DNA of 64,000 nucleotides from Chryseobacterium indologenes (GTDB lineage Bacteria; Bacteroidota; Bacteroidia; Flavobacteriales; Weeksellaceae), in assembly GCA_002439165.1 (NCBI GenBank), contig DJTE01000011.1, forward strand, positions 50,348-114,347, in the 5' to 3' direction. Numbering within the stretch: position 1 is the first letter of the stretch; every line of letters begins with the position of its first letter. A program made the translations under genes and the position numbers. Below the pieces are notes generated by a model. That model was not told the DNA's origin. It made no database searches and was given only the letters and a program-made list of their open reading frames with translations. Positions 1 to 8,535 of this stretch are shown here, in pieces.

Positions 1-70
1 ATCGTAGATTTTTAAAAACTAAATTGAACTTCTATGCTCAAAGTAATTAACCTTAAGCATAACTAAAGTG

Positions 71-202
71 TTAAAAACTTTTGTGCCTTTTGCGGTTAAA
101 AATAATTTCCCGGAGATCGCACAAATTGTACAGATTTCTATGGATATTTTTTCTCTCGCTGATTTTGCAGATTGAACAGATGTTTTAAAAACTTTTGTGC
201 CT
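71..202. repeat. Direct repeat pair in the intergenic region before the AraC gene
   Basis: The 18-base string ttaaaaacttttgtgcct occurs at 71-88 and again at 185-202. The 1-277 stretch is AT-rich and I see no credible gene in it. Similar 'ttttgtgcctttgcggttaaa' text is common as dispersed intergenic repeat debris in Flavobacteriia; that comparison is from memory, not from a search. Confidence 0.6.
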
Positions 203-277
203 AAAAATTCACTACCACAGATGTGCTGTAACTTTTCAGATATACCTGCCGACATATCCTGAACAAAAACATGTGAT

Positions 278-1168
278 ATGTTTAACCGTCTTTCAGAGCA
301 TAATTTTAAGAAGATCAAGCTGCCGAGGGAAAGCAGCCTGGTTAACTTTTCGTCTTTCCGTGAACTGAAGACCGATGTTCTGTTCCGGAGTTTCAGCCTG
401 AAATTTGTAACAGAAGGATGTGAACAGTACCTGATCGACGGAACCTTATTTAAAGTGTCAAAAGGAGAATTTCTGGTAGGAAACCACTTTTCCAACGGAA
501 AATTACTGATCCAGAGTGATAAGGCAGTTAAAGGATTGTGTATAGATATTGCCCCGGAGATCATGTCGGATGTTGCCAATGGCTTCCGCTGTCCGGAAAT
601 AACAGAGCATGATCCGGAGCTGGTCACCTTTTTTACTTCGGAAAGCTTTGTGGAAAATAAAAGTCATTTTTCCAACAACAGTATAGGAAGACAGCTGCAG
701 CAGATTTCAAGTCAGATATCTTACCGGAAAGACCATCAGTTTGAATTTAATAAAGAGTTTTACTATCTGCTGGCAGAAAATCTGGTTTCTGTTTACTCGC
801 CTGATTTTTACAGGGTTCAGAAGTTGAATGTATCCAAAATAAAGACCCGGAAATCGCTTTACCGGAAACTGCTTGCCGCTAAAAATTATATGGATGAATA
901 TTTTGTATCCATAGAGCATATTGAAGAGGTGGCGAGAGCGTCCTCCATTTCGGAATATCATTTTTTCCGGCTGTTCCGGCAGGTTTTTAATGAAAGTCCT
1001 TATCAGTATATTACCCGCAAAAAACTGAATCTGGCACTCCGGCTGCTGAAGGATAAAGAATTTTCCCTTACCGATGTTGCTTTGTCATGCGGTTTTGCAG
1101 ATCTTTCCTCATTCAGCAAGAATTTCAAAAAACAGTTTGGGATTTCTCCCGGCGGCTTTACAGCATAA
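278..1168 (+). CDS. AraC family transcriptional regulator
   Basis: This 296-residue protein has a C-terminal AraC/XylS DNA-binding domain of about 100 residues (roughly 190-296) with two helix-turn-helix units. The first reads around 'IEHIEEVARASSISEYHFFRLFR' in pieces, and the second carries the family signature ending 'FADLSSFSKNFKKQFGISP'. The N-terminal half looks like a small cupin-like sensor domain, and the ligand cannot be told from sequence. The gene stands alone, convergent with icmF and separated from it by a shared terminator. No clear TAnnTTTG promoter was found upstream. It is probably a cytoplasmic activator, but its target genes are unknown; the next gene is not obviously its target. 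Confidence 0.9.
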   Translation: MFNRLSEHNFKKIKLPRESSLVNFSSFRELKTDVLFRSFSLKFVTEGCEQYLIDGTLFKVSKGEFLVGNHFSNGKLLIQSDKAVKGLCIDIAPEIMSDVANGFRCPEITEHDPELVTFFTSESFVENKSHFSNNSIGRQLQQISSQISYRKDHQFEFNKEFYYLLAENLVSVYSPDFYRVQKLNVSKIKTRKSLYRKLLAAKNYMDEYFVSIEHIEEVARASSISEYHFFRLFRQVFNESPYQYITRKKLNLALRLLKDKEFSLTDVALSCGFADLSSFSKNFKKQFGISPGGFTA

Positions 1169-1196
1169 AAAAGACCTCATACAATGATGAGGTCCT
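1167..1196. terminator. Bidirectional terminator between araC-type gene and icmF
   Basis: An 8-bp stem (gacctcat at 1173-1180, atgaggtc at 1187-1194) with a 6-base loop is preceded by aaaaaa. It gives a good T-run on the minus strand for icmF and a weaker one on the plus strand. Confidence 0.8.
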
Positions 1197-1220
1197 TATA
1201 TTATTTTAAAGAAGGCTGTT

Positions 1221-4200
1221 TTACATATTTCTTCTGTACTTACCGCCTACTTCAAATAAGGCGTTGGTAATCTGTCCCAGAGAACAGTATTTCACAGCAT
1301 CCATCATCACTCCGAATAAGTTCTGCTGGTTGATAGCCGCATGCTGAAGCTGCTTTAATGCTTCTTCAGACTTATCTTCATTGGCTTTCTGGAAGTTGTG
1401 AAGCGATTCGATCTGAGCCTGTTTTTCCTCTTCGGTGGAGCGGATGACTTCTCCCGGAAGTACCGTTGGAGATCCGTCTTTACCGAGGAAAGTATTTACC
1501 CCGATGATCGGATATTCACCTGTATGTTTCAGCCATTCGTAATGCATGGATTCCTCCTGGATTTTGGAACGCTGATACATGGTTTCCATTGCTCCCAAAA
1601 CACCGCCTCTTTCTGTAATTCTGTCGAATTCCGCATAAACGGCTTCTTCCACAAGATCAGTCAGCTCTTCAATGATGAACGATCCCTGAAGCGGGTTTTC
1701 GTTCTTCGCAAGCCCCAGTTCTTTATTGATGATCAGCTGGATCGCCATTGCTCTTCTTACAGACTGTTCGGTAGGAGTGGTAATGGCCTCGTCATACGCG
1801 TTCGTGTGAAGAGAGTTACAGTTATCATAGATTGCATAAAGTGCCTGAAGCGTTGTTCTGATATCGTTGAAATCAATTTCCTGTGCGTGAAGGGAACGTC
1901 CGGAAGTCTGGATGTGGTATTTCAGCATCTGGCTTCTTTCGTCGGCTCCGTATTTCAGTTTCATGGCTTTTGCCCAGATTCTTCTGGCTACACGTCCGAT
2001 CACAGAATATTCAGGGTCGATACCATTGGAGAAGAAGAAAGATAAGTTCGGAGCAAAATCATTAATATCCATTCCGCGGCTCAGGTAATATTCCACATAA
2101 GTGAAACCGTTAGCCAGGGTGAATGCCAGCTGGGAAACCGGGTTGGCTCCTGCTTCTGCAATATGGTATCCGGAGATAGAAACGGAGTAGAAATTTCTTA
2201 CTTTTTCTGTGATGAAATATTCCTGAACGTCTCCCATCAGTCTTAAAGCAAATTCTGTTGAGAAAATACAGGTATTCTGAGCCTGATCCTCTTTCAGAAT
2301 ATCAGCCTGAACGGTTCCACGAACAGTAGCGATCGTTTTAGCTTTAATTTCGGCATAAGCTTCCGCAGGAATAACTTCATCTCCTGTGATTCCGAGTAAT
2401 TTTAAGCCTAACCCGTTGTTTGAAGGAGGAAGCTCTCCGTTATATTTTGGTCTTGCGAGGCCTCTGTTGTCAAATTTTGCTTTTAAAACTTCTTCTACTT
2501 TAGATTCAAGACCGTTCTCAACGATGTATTTTTCAACATTCTGATCGATAGCGGCGTTCATAAAGAAAGCCAGCAGCATGGGAGCAGGTCCGTTGATCGT
2601 CATGGATACAGAGGTAAGTGCATTCACAAGATCAAATCCTGAATACAGTTTTTTAGCATCATCCAGAGTGGCGATGGAAACTCCCGCGTTTCCGATCTTT
2701 CCATAAATATCCGGTGGTAAAGCAGGATCCTGCCCGTATAATGTTACCGAGTCGAAAGCCGTAGACAGACGCTTTGCCGGCATCTCTGCAGATACATAAT
2801 GGAATCTTCTGTTGGTTCTTTCCGGACCTCCTTCTCCTGCAAACATTCGGGTTGGATCTTCCCCGGTTCTTTTGAACGGGTAAATTCCCGCGGTGTAAGG
2901 GAAGCTTCCCGGAAGGTTTTCCTGGCCTTTCCACTGGATAAGATCTCCCCAGTCGTTGTATTTCGGAAGGGCAATCTTCGGAATTCTTAAATGGGATAAA
3001 GATTCGGTTGAGGTTTCCACCTTAATTTCTTTTCCACGAACATAATAGGAATAAAACTCTTCATGGAAAGCTTTTTTCGTGTCATCCCATGTTCTCAGGA
3101 AGTCGATATTTTCCTGTTGAAGTTCTTTTTCCGCTTTCTGGTATTCAGCATCTAAAGCTTCATTGGAAATGATATTCTTAACACCGTCAATATGATACAT
3201 TTTTCTGGCAAGTTCAGCCTGCTTTTCAATGTTGGCATCATACTGTTTGTTGTTTTCTACAATTTCGGAAAGGTAACGTACTCTTTTTGGAGGAATGATC
3301 GTTACTTCATCGGTTACTTCCTGCTCAACGAAAGTTTTCAGATCCAGTCCTGCGAACTTGTCATTTACTTTAGAAACCAGTCTGTTATAAAGTTCTGTGG
3401 TTCCGTGATCATTGAACTGGGAAGCTTTGGTAGCATATACCGGCATCTCTTCCAGCGGGCTTTCCCACAGAAGATGATTTCTCTGGAACTGTTTTCTTAC
3501 GGCCTGAAGAGCATCCAGTGCGCCTCGTTTATCAGATTTATTTAAAGCGACAAGATCTGCATAATCAAGCATGTCGATCTTTTCAAGCTGTGTGGAAGCT
3601 CCGTATTCAGGAGTCATTACATACATCGAAACATCTGCAAAATCAGATACTTCTGAACCGGACTGTCCGATACCTGAAGTTTCAAGAATGATTACATCCG
3701 GGTGTGCCAGTTTCAGGACATTGAGCGCAGAATGGATGAACGGAGATACGGAAACATTGTTCTCTCTTGTAGCCATAGATCTCATATAGACTCTCGGATC
3801 GTTGATGGCGTTCATGCGGATTCTGTCTCCCAATAGCGCACCTCCTGTTTTCTTTTTGGAAGGGTCTATGGAGATAATGGCAATCTTTTTATCGGTATTG
3901 GAACGGAGGAAGCGTCTTACCAGTTCATCCGTTAAAGAAGATTTTCCTGCTCCCCCGGTTCCGGTGATTCCGATGATCGGAATAACAAGATCTTTGGATT
4001 TTTCGTCGATGGCCTGTACCAGTTCAGGTTTTTCTTCTGAGAAGTTTTCTACCGCAGAGATAATCTGGGCGATACTTGTAGGATTTTCAAAGCTGATGGT
4101 CTCAAGATCTTTTGCGGTAACGTCTTTTCCGGTGGCAAAATCGGATCTCTGTACAAGATCGTCAATCATTCCCTGAAGACCAAGCTCACGGCCGTCATCC

Positions 4201-4568
4201 GGAGAATAAATTCTGTCGATTCCATAGGACATGAGGTCTTTGATTTCTTCCGGAAGGATTACTCCGCCGCCGCCGCCGAAAATTTTGATCTGCGGTGAAT
4301 TCTTTTCTCTTAAAAGATCGTAGATGTATTTAAAATATTCATTGTGCCCGCCCTGATAAGAGGTTAGGGCAATAGCATTGGCATCTTCCTGGATGGCTGT
4401 GTTTACAACTTCTTCAGCAGATTTGTCGTGGCCCAGGTGAATGACTTCACATCCGGTTCCCTGGATCACACGGCGCATAATATTGATCGCAGCATCGTGG
4501 CCGTCAAATAATGAGGCTGCAGTTACGATTCTTACTTTGTTGGTAGGAGTATATTTTTGGGTTTCCAT
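1221..4568 (-). CDS. icmF: Fused isobutyryl-CoA mutase (methylmalonyl-CoA mutase family, IcmF)
   Basis: This 1115-residue cytoplasmic enzyme fuses three modules. An N-terminal B12-binding domain (about 10-140) has the D22-G-H24 motif, whose His is the lower cobalt ligand. A MeaB-like G-protein chaperone (about 195-420) has the P-loop GTGGAGKS at 203-210 and NKSD at 343-346. A mutase TIM barrel occupies about 530-1115. This order is that of IcmF, which interconverts isobutyryl-CoA and n-butyryl-CoA using adenosylcobalamin, with the GTPase domain loading and protecting the cofactor. Two substrate-pocket residues agree: Phe576 (in RMFAGEG) and Gln764 (in AQNTC), where true methylmalonyl-CoA mutases have Tyr and Arg. 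The gene is monocistronic with its own promoter. Substrate is inferred from these residues; related acyl-CoAs such as pivalyl-CoA are possible. Confidence 0.93.
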   Translation of the reverse strand: METQKYTPTNKVRIVTAASLFDGHDAAINIMRRVIQGTGCEVIHLGHDKSAEEVVNTAIQEDANAIALTSYQGGHNEYFKYIYDLLREKNSPQIKIFGGGGGVILPEEIKDLMSYGIDRIYSPDDGRELGLQGMIDDLVQRSDFATGKDVTAKDLETISFENPTSIAQIISAVENFSEEKPELVQAIDEKSKDLVIPIIGITGTGGAGKSSLTDELVRRFLRSNTDKKIAIISIDPSKKKTGGALLGDRIRMNAINDPRVYMRSMATRENNVSVSPFIHSALNVLKLAHPDVIILETSGIGQSGSEVSDFADVSMYVMTPEYGASTQLEKIDMLDYADLVALNKSDKRGALDALQAVRKQFQRNHLLWESPLEEMPVYATKASQFNDHGTTELYNRLVSKVNDKFAGLDLKTFVEQEVTDEVTIIPPKRVRYLSEIVENNKQYDANIEKQAELARKMYHIDGVKNIISNEALDAEYQKAEKELQQENIDFLRTWDDTKKAFHEEFYSYYVRGKEIKVETSTESLSHLRIPKIALPKYNDWGDLIQWKGQENLPGSFPYTAGIYPFKRTGEDPTRMFAGEGGPERTNRRFHYVSAEMPAKRLSTAFDSVTLYGQDPALPPDIYGKIGNAGVSIATLDDAKKLYSGFDLVNALTSVSMTINGPAPMLLAFFMNAAIDQNVEKYIVENGLESKVEEVLKAKFDNRGLARPKYNGELPPSNNGLGLKLLGITGDEVIPAEAYAEIKAKTIATVRGTVQADILKEDQAQNTCIFSTEFALRLMGDVQEYFITEKVRNFYSVSISGYHIAEAGANPVSQLAFTLANGFTYVEYYLSRGMDINDFAPNLSFFFSNGIDPEYSVIGRVARRIWAKAMKLKYGADERSQMLKYHIQTSGRSLHAQEIDFNDIRTTLQALYAIYDNCNSLHTNAYDEAITTPTEQSVRRAMAIQLIINKELGLAKNENPLQGSFIIEELTDLVEEAVYAEFDRITERGGVLGAMETMYQRSKIQEESMHYEWLKHTGEYPIIGVNTFLGKDGSPTVLPGEVIRSTEEEKQAQIESLHNFQKANEDKSEEALKQLQHAAINQQNLFGVMMDAVKYCSLGQITNALFEVGGKYRRNM

Positions 4569-4594
4569 AAAAAAATAGAAAATTTCTGAATTTT

Positions 4595-4602
4595 CAAATA
4601 TA
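4595..4602 (-). promoter_or_regulatory. -7 box (TAnnTTTG) for icmF
   Basis: TATATTTG on the minus strand, 26 bases upstream of the icmF ATG, matches the Bacteroidetes sigma-A -7 consensus exactly. Confidence 0.7.
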
Positions 4603-4783
4603 ATAATAAAAAAAGAACTTGTGTTTAGTTGTAAGTCTTTGGTTTATATTCTATTCTGATATTTTATTTAATTATTTTTCTCCGGTTTTCCGGGTTAAGG
4701 TTCAACAGCAGCCCTGCTGAAATTAAGCAGCGTTAATTTCATTTTCCAATGACCGGATTTTCAGATTCTCAAATTAAATTCTC

Positions 4784-4791
4784 TACTTTTG
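4784..4791 (+). promoter_or_regulatory. -7 box (TAnnTTTG) for the 4809 membrane protein
   Basis: TACTTTTG lies 17 bases before the ATG at 4809. It sits inside the longer reading frame that begins at 4749, so that upstream start would lie before the transcript and is unlikely. Confidence 0.65.
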
Positions 4792-4808
4792 CATCATATT
4801 TTACGGAT

Positions 4809-5141
4809 ATGCAGAAAGCTTTGATTTATTTCGCGTTGGGAACAGGGGTAAGTTTCCTTATCAATTACTTTTTTTTAAGCTCAGAGAATATTGCGGTAGA
4901 TGCCTATTATGCCGTTGCTTTCGGATGTGCATGGGGCCTTGCTTACTACCTCGATACTCCGGAATTTTCACTGCCTAAAAAATTAGGACTGTCTTTTGCC
5001 GCGATGGGAGTGCTGGTTCTGATAGGAAGTCTGCTCTTTAATCTTCAGCTTGCCATTCCGTCTATTCTGAAATTTTCTACGGTCTTTGTAGCTTATTATT
5101 TAATAGCCAGTTTCAGGGGAAGCAAATCGCTGCGCCAGTAA
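4809..5141 (+). CDS. Small integral membrane protein, unknown function
   Basis: This is a 110-residue protein if started at ATG 4809. It is almost entirely hydrophobic, with four likely membrane segments and a short basic C-terminus (SFRGSKSLRQ). I do not recognise a family. An in-frame ATG at 4749 would add 20 residues, but the exact -7 box at 4784-4791 argues for the later start. It converges on the DUF3667 gene with a 32-base gap. Resident of the inner membrane by composition; role unknown. Confidence 0.65.
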   Translation: MQKALIYFALGTGVSFLINYFFLSSENIAVDAYYAVAFGCAWGLAYYLDTPEFSLPKKLGLSFAAMGVLVLIGSLLFNLQLAIPSILKFSTVFVAYYLIASFRGSKSLRQ

Positions 5142-5173
5142 ACCTCCGGGATCCGGACATTGTATTTCTACTT

Positions 5174-6298
5174 TTAATGGAGCATCAGGAAGCTAATCAG
5201 GGCTAATCCGGTTACTAAAAACAGGAATGCAAACATATTGAGGAAGAATATAATTCCTCCGATGATAACGCTTACAACGCCGTGGGATTTATACACCCGG
5301 TGGTGGGCAACAAAGAAGTAGATCCAGCCATACAGCACAATTGCAATCATTATTATCCTGATCAGCACGGTGAGAAAAGTGATGTCCAGTGCGTTTGTAA
5401 TTCTGTTTAGGATCGCAAAAATCAGGATGTTTACCAACAGGAAAGAGAAATAGTGCAGGGTAAAGATGCCATGATCAAAATACCACCATTTTTTCTTCTT
5501 GTGGAATATCCATAAAAAGAAGGCGAAAACCGGAAGATAGATGAACAGGGCTTTTGGAAGATTATGAAAAGAGGTTTCCATCAGATTTCTCATAATATCC
5601 CCTTTTTTTACTCCCTCTTCTTTCAGGCTGAAAAACTTATGGGCAAAGGCATCATTGATAAAACCGAACAGGCGTTTTTTACCGGCCATTCCTTTATCAT
5701 ATTCCTCCTGTGTTTTATAGCCCAGAAAGCTGCTGTTATCGGATATTTTATTCTCCGTATCCATGGTACTTTCAAGGCCTTCCTGGAAACTCTTTAGCTT
5801 CATGGAGTCTTCAACATGTTTCTGTACTTCTGTAAGCTTGGTAATTTTGGCAGAGTCTTTTTGTATCAGTTTTTCCTTTTCAATGGCTTTGTTAATTTCT
5901 TTTACGACCTGTTGCTGAGGCTGGGTGCTTAGGGTTATTTTGTCTCCCTTGCCTTTACCTTTTTCTGTATGGCCTATATTGAAGGGAGGGAAAATGGCAA
6001 ACATAAAGAAGGTAATAAAGCTGACAAATATATAAAGCTTTACGGGAGGTACGAATTTCTGTCTTTTTCCTTCCAGATAAGTGGTGGTAAGTTTTCCCGG
6101 TTTGAACAGCAGGTTTTTTACGGTACTCCAGAACTGTCCGTCGTAATGAGTAAAATCTTCTATAAAATGGGTGAAAAGATAATAGAATGGCTGGCGGCTT
6201 TCGATATTCTGTTGTCCGCAGTGCGGGCAGTATCTTTCTTCCACCTGGTGCCCGCAGTTCAGGCAGTCTTTATCTTCTCTGATTTTTCCGTGGCTCAT
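5174..6298 (-). CDS. DUF3667 family zinc-ribbon membrane protein
   Basis: This 374-residue protein starts with a four-cysteine zinc ribbon (C12-x2-C15 and C24-x2-C27). It is followed by the conserved block around 'HYDGQFWSTVKNLLFKPGKL' and a membrane segment near residue 90-105. A charged, coiled-coil-like stretch (about 125-215) follows, then four hydrophobic segments in the last 130 residues. The zinc ribbon plus 'LLFKPG' block is typical of the Bacteroidetes DUF3667 family, whose biochemical function is not known. The gene is monocistronic with an exact -7 box 16 bases upstream. Its long Lys/Glu-rich insert between membrane parts is a visible peculiarity; partners are unknown. Confidence 0.85.
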   Translation of the reverse strand: MSHGKIREDKDCLNCGHQVEERYCPHCGQQNIESRQPFYYLFTHFIEDFTHYDGQFWSTVKNLLFKPGKLTTTYLEGKRQKFVPPVKLYIFVSFITFFMFAIFPPFNIGHTEKGKGKGDKITLSTQPQQQVVKEINKAIEKEKLIQKDSAKITKLTEVQKHVEDSMKLKSFQEGLESTMDTENKISDNSSFLGYKTQEEYDKGMAGKKRLFGFINDAFAHKFFSLKEEGVKKGDIMRNLMETSFHNLPKALFIYLPVFAFFLWIFHKKKKWWYFDHGIFTLHYFSFLLVNILIFAILNRITNALDITFLTVLIRIIMIAIVLYGWIYFFVAHHRVYKSHGVVSVIIGGIIFFLNMFAFLFLVTGLALISFLMLH

Positions 6299-6314
6299 AG
6301 TTCTGGCTTTGGCG

Positions 6315-6322
6315 CAAATATA
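6315..6322 (-). promoter_or_regulatory. -7 box (TAnnTTTG) for the DUF3667 gene
   Basis: TATATTTG on the minus strand, 16 bases upstream of the ATG at 6298. Confidence 0.65.
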
Positions 6323-6589
6323 ATTATTTCAGGAAATAAATGAATTATACAGGGAAGCTTTTACGGAAATCTTTAAAGTAAAATTAATAAAAAGAAAGAG
6401 TTGAGGGAAGAAACTCTTTGCTTTGCATCTGTGTTTTTAGAATCTTTGAAACGTTTTTTTTCAACGGTCATACTTTTTACAAGATTTATGCCAAAAGCAT
6501 TTCGGGTGATAAAACGATTAAAACACCGCAAGTTAGCCCTCATTATACAGATAAAATAAAATATGTTTTTCTGTTACAAAAATAATTTG
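6323..6589. other. Intergenic stretch between DUF3667 gene and rplM
   Basis: No gene seen. It holds an 8-bp hairpin (aaagagtt at 6395-6402, aactcttt at 6412-6419) without a clear T-run, in AT-rich sequence. The remainder shows nothing I can name. Confidence 0.5.
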
Positions 6590-6597
6590 TACCTTTG
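6590..6597 (+). promoter_or_regulatory. -7 box (TAnnTTTG) for rplM-rpsI
   Basis: TACCTTTG followed by C, an exact match to the extended consensus, 46 bases before the GTG start of rplM. The transcript should begin near 6602, at the short hairpin 6601-6614. Confidence 0.75.
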
Positions 6598-6643
6598 CAC
6601 ACCCTTTTAGGGGTAAATTATGTTTAATCTTTAACTAAAACGT

Positions 6644-7099
6644 GTGAATACATTAAGTTACAAAACTGTTTCAGCGAACAAAGCTACTGCGAATAAAGAA
6701 TGGGTTGTGGTAGACGCTGAAGGACAGCCGTTAGGAAGACTCGCTTCTACGGTTGCAAAGATTTTGAGAGGTAAGCACAAAACGAACTACACACCTCACG
6801 TAGATTGTGGTGATAACGTAATCGTTTTGAATGCTGGGAAAATTACACTTTCCGGAAACAAGTGGGCTGATAAGACTTATATCTGGCATACAGGATACCC
6901 TGGCGGGCAGAAGTCTATGACTGCGGCTGAACTTCAGAAGAAAGATTCTTTAAAGGTATTGGAGAAATCTGTAAAAGGTATGTTGCCTAAAAACAGATTA
7001 GGTGCTGCTATCCTTAAGAACCTTTACTTATATGAAGGAACTGAGCACAAACATGAAGCTCAACAGCCTAAAACAATTAATGTTAACGAATTTAAATAA
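6644..7099 (+). CDS. rplM: 50S ribosomal protein L13
   Basis: This 151-residue L13 has the family landmarks GRLAS, 'LRGKHKTNYTPHVDCGDNV' in pieces, and the central 'KMLPKN'-type block (VKGMLPKNRLG), ending with an acidic/polar tail. L13 is an early-assembly 23S rRNA-binding protein of the large subunit. The start is GTG at 6644; the upstream in-frame codons give no better ATG, and the protein begins MNTLSYKT as in other Flavobacteriia. It is followed by rpsI after 6 bases, the conserved L13-S9 operon order. A short GC hairpin at the mRNA 5' end may regulate it. Confidence 0.97.
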   Translation: MNTLSYKTVSANKATANKEWVVVDAEGQPLGRLASTVAKILRGKHKTNYTPHVDCGDNVIVLNAGKITLSGNKWADKTYIWHTGYPGGQKSMTAAELQKKDSLKVLEKSVKGMLPKNRLGAAILKNLYLYEGTEHKHEAQQPKTINVNEFK

Positions 7100-7105
7100 T
7101 TAATT

Positions 7106-7492
7106 ATGTCTATAGTTCACAAAATCGGAAGAAGAAAAACTTCTGTAGCTAGAGTTTATGTAAAACCAGGTTCTGGAAACATTACAGTAAACGGTAAAGA
7201 TGCTAAAGAATATTTCTCTACAGACGTGATGGTTTACAAACTGAACCAACCGTTTATCCTTTCTGAGACTGTTGGTCAGTATGACGTTACCGTAAATGTA
7301 TTCGGTGGTGGTAATACAGGTCAGGCAGAAGCTATCAGATTAGGTATTTCAAGAGCTTTATGCGAAATCAACGCTGAGTTCAGATTAGCATTGAAGCCAG
7401 CTGGTTTACTTACAAGAGACGCAAGAATGGTGGAAAGAAAGAAGCCAGGTCAGAAAAAAGCAAGAAAGAGATTCCAATTCTCAAAACGTTAA
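7106..7492 (+). CDS. rpsI: 30S ribosomal protein S9
   Basis: This 128-residue S9 begins with the conserved 'GRRKTSVARVYVKPG' and ends with the basic tail 'KKARKRFQFSKR', whose C-terminal Lys-Arg reaches the P-site tRNA in the small subunit. The middle contains 'GGGNTGQAEAIRLGISRAL', the family signature. It lies 6 bases after rplM and is surely co-transcribed with it. Length is normal. A 208-base spacer, unusual in content, separates it from rpsB. Confidence 0.97.
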   Translation: MSIVHKIGRRKTSVARVYVKPGSGNITVNGKDAKEYFSTDVMVYKLNQPFILSETVGQYDVTVNVFGGGNTGQAEAIRLGISRALCEINAEFRLALKPAGLLTRDARMVERKKPGQKKARKRFQFSKR

Positions 7493-7497
7493 AAAAG

Positions 7498-7612
7498 CGT
7501 ATGGCTATTGGCTTATGGCGGATAGCTTTAGAAAAATTTTTAAAAAATTATTTTTTAACCCAAAGCTGGAAAGCCAACTGCAAAGAGCAAGAAGCCAACA
7601 GCAACTTTGCCC
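7498..7612. repeat. Degenerate inverted-repeat element between rpsI and rpsB
   Basis: The left half (about 7500-7530, containing ggctattggcttatggcgg) and the right half (about 7561-7604, containing aagccaactgc and agaagccaacagc) are imperfect reverse complements flanking an A/T-rich core. The halves are themselves built from repeats of 'ggcttattggc' or its complement. It looks like a small palindromic dispersed repeat rather than a gene. Confidence 0.5.
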
Positions 7613-7700
7613 GTTACGTTTAGCATCCAAACGCTTCTCCCATCTAAAGAAGTTGTTGATTGTTTAAAAGACGGAAAGTAAACTAACAAAAACAGAAAAC

Positions 7701-8462
7701 ATGGCAAAAGCAAATGTAAAAGACCTTTTAGAGGCTGGCGTACACTTCGGTCACATGACCAGAAAGTGGAACCCAAATATGGCTCCATACATTTTTATGG
7801 AGAAAAACGGTATTCACATTGTAGACTTACATAAAACAGCAGTTAAATTGGATGAAGCTTGTAACGCTTTAGAAAAATTAACTTCTGCAGGTAAAAAAGT
7901 TCTTTTCGTAGCAACTAAAAAGCAGGCGAAAGAAGTAGTTGCAAAACACGCTTCTGAACTTAATATGCCTTATATTACAGAAAGATGGCCAGGAGGTATG
8001 CTAACGAACTTCGTTACAATCAGAAAGGCGGTAAAGAAGATGAACTCTATCGACAAAATGAAAAAAGACGGTACGTTCGAAACTTTATCTAAAAAAGAAA
8101 GATTACAGGTTGACAGACAGAGAGCTAACCTAGAGAAGAACTTAGGTTCTATCGCTGACATGGTGAGACTTCCTTCTGCTGTATTTGTAGTTGACATCTT
8201 AAGAGAGCACATCGCGGTAACTGAAGCTAAGAAACTAGGTATTCCAGTTTTCGGTATCGTTGATACAAACTCTGACCCAAGAAAAGTTGACTTCGTTATC
8301 CCAGGAAACGATGATGCTTCCAAGTCTATTGATATGATCCTTAGCGTAGTTTCTGAATCTATCAAAGAAGGTCAGTCTCAAAGAAAAGCTGATAAAGAAA
8401 AATCTAAAGAAGAAGGAGAAAAGGTATCTGCTGATACAGATGCTGATTTCGATGCAGAATAA
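7701..8462 (+). CDS. rpsB: 30S ribosomal protein S2
   Basis: This 253-residue S2 carries 'AGVHFGHMTRKWNPNMAPYI', 'KKVLFVATKKQAK', 'ERWPGGMLTNF' and the 'GIVDTNSDP' motif. It ends with a charged tail rich in Lys, Glu and Asp that is variable in Bacteroidetes. S2 docks late onto the small subunit and is needed for S1 binding. In many bacteria tsf follows rpsB directly; here tsf lies 20 kb away on the other strand. A strong terminator follows immediately. Confidence 0.97.
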   Translation: MAKANVKDLLEAGVHFGHMTRKWNPNMAPYIFMEKNGIHIVDLHKTAVKLDEACNALEKLTSAGKKVLFVATKKQAKEVVAKHASELNMPYITERWPGGMLTNFVTIRKAVKKMNSIDKMKKDGTFETLSKKERLQVDRQRANLEKNLGSIADMVRLPSAVFVVDILREHIAVTEAKKLGIPVFGIVDTNSDPRKVDFVIPGNDDASKSIDMILSVVSESIKEGQSQRKADKEKSKEEGEKVSADTDADFDAE

Positions 8463-8485
8463 TTAAAGATTTTCTTTAATATAGG

Positions 8486-8521
8486 AAAAACGCCGGATTT
8501 AGGTCCAGCGTTTTTTTTTTG
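8486..8521 (+). terminator. Rho-independent terminator of rpsB
   Basis: A stem aacgc-c-gga pairs with tcc-a-gcgtt (one mismatch, loop tttagg), followed by ten or more T. It lies just past the rpsB stop. Confidence 0.9.
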
Positions 8522-8535
8522 TTTTTTTAATTGAA

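Noticed and set aside
278..4568. AraC-type gene as regulator of icmF
   Set aside because: They are convergent with a shared terminator, not divergent, and no operator was seen near icmF.
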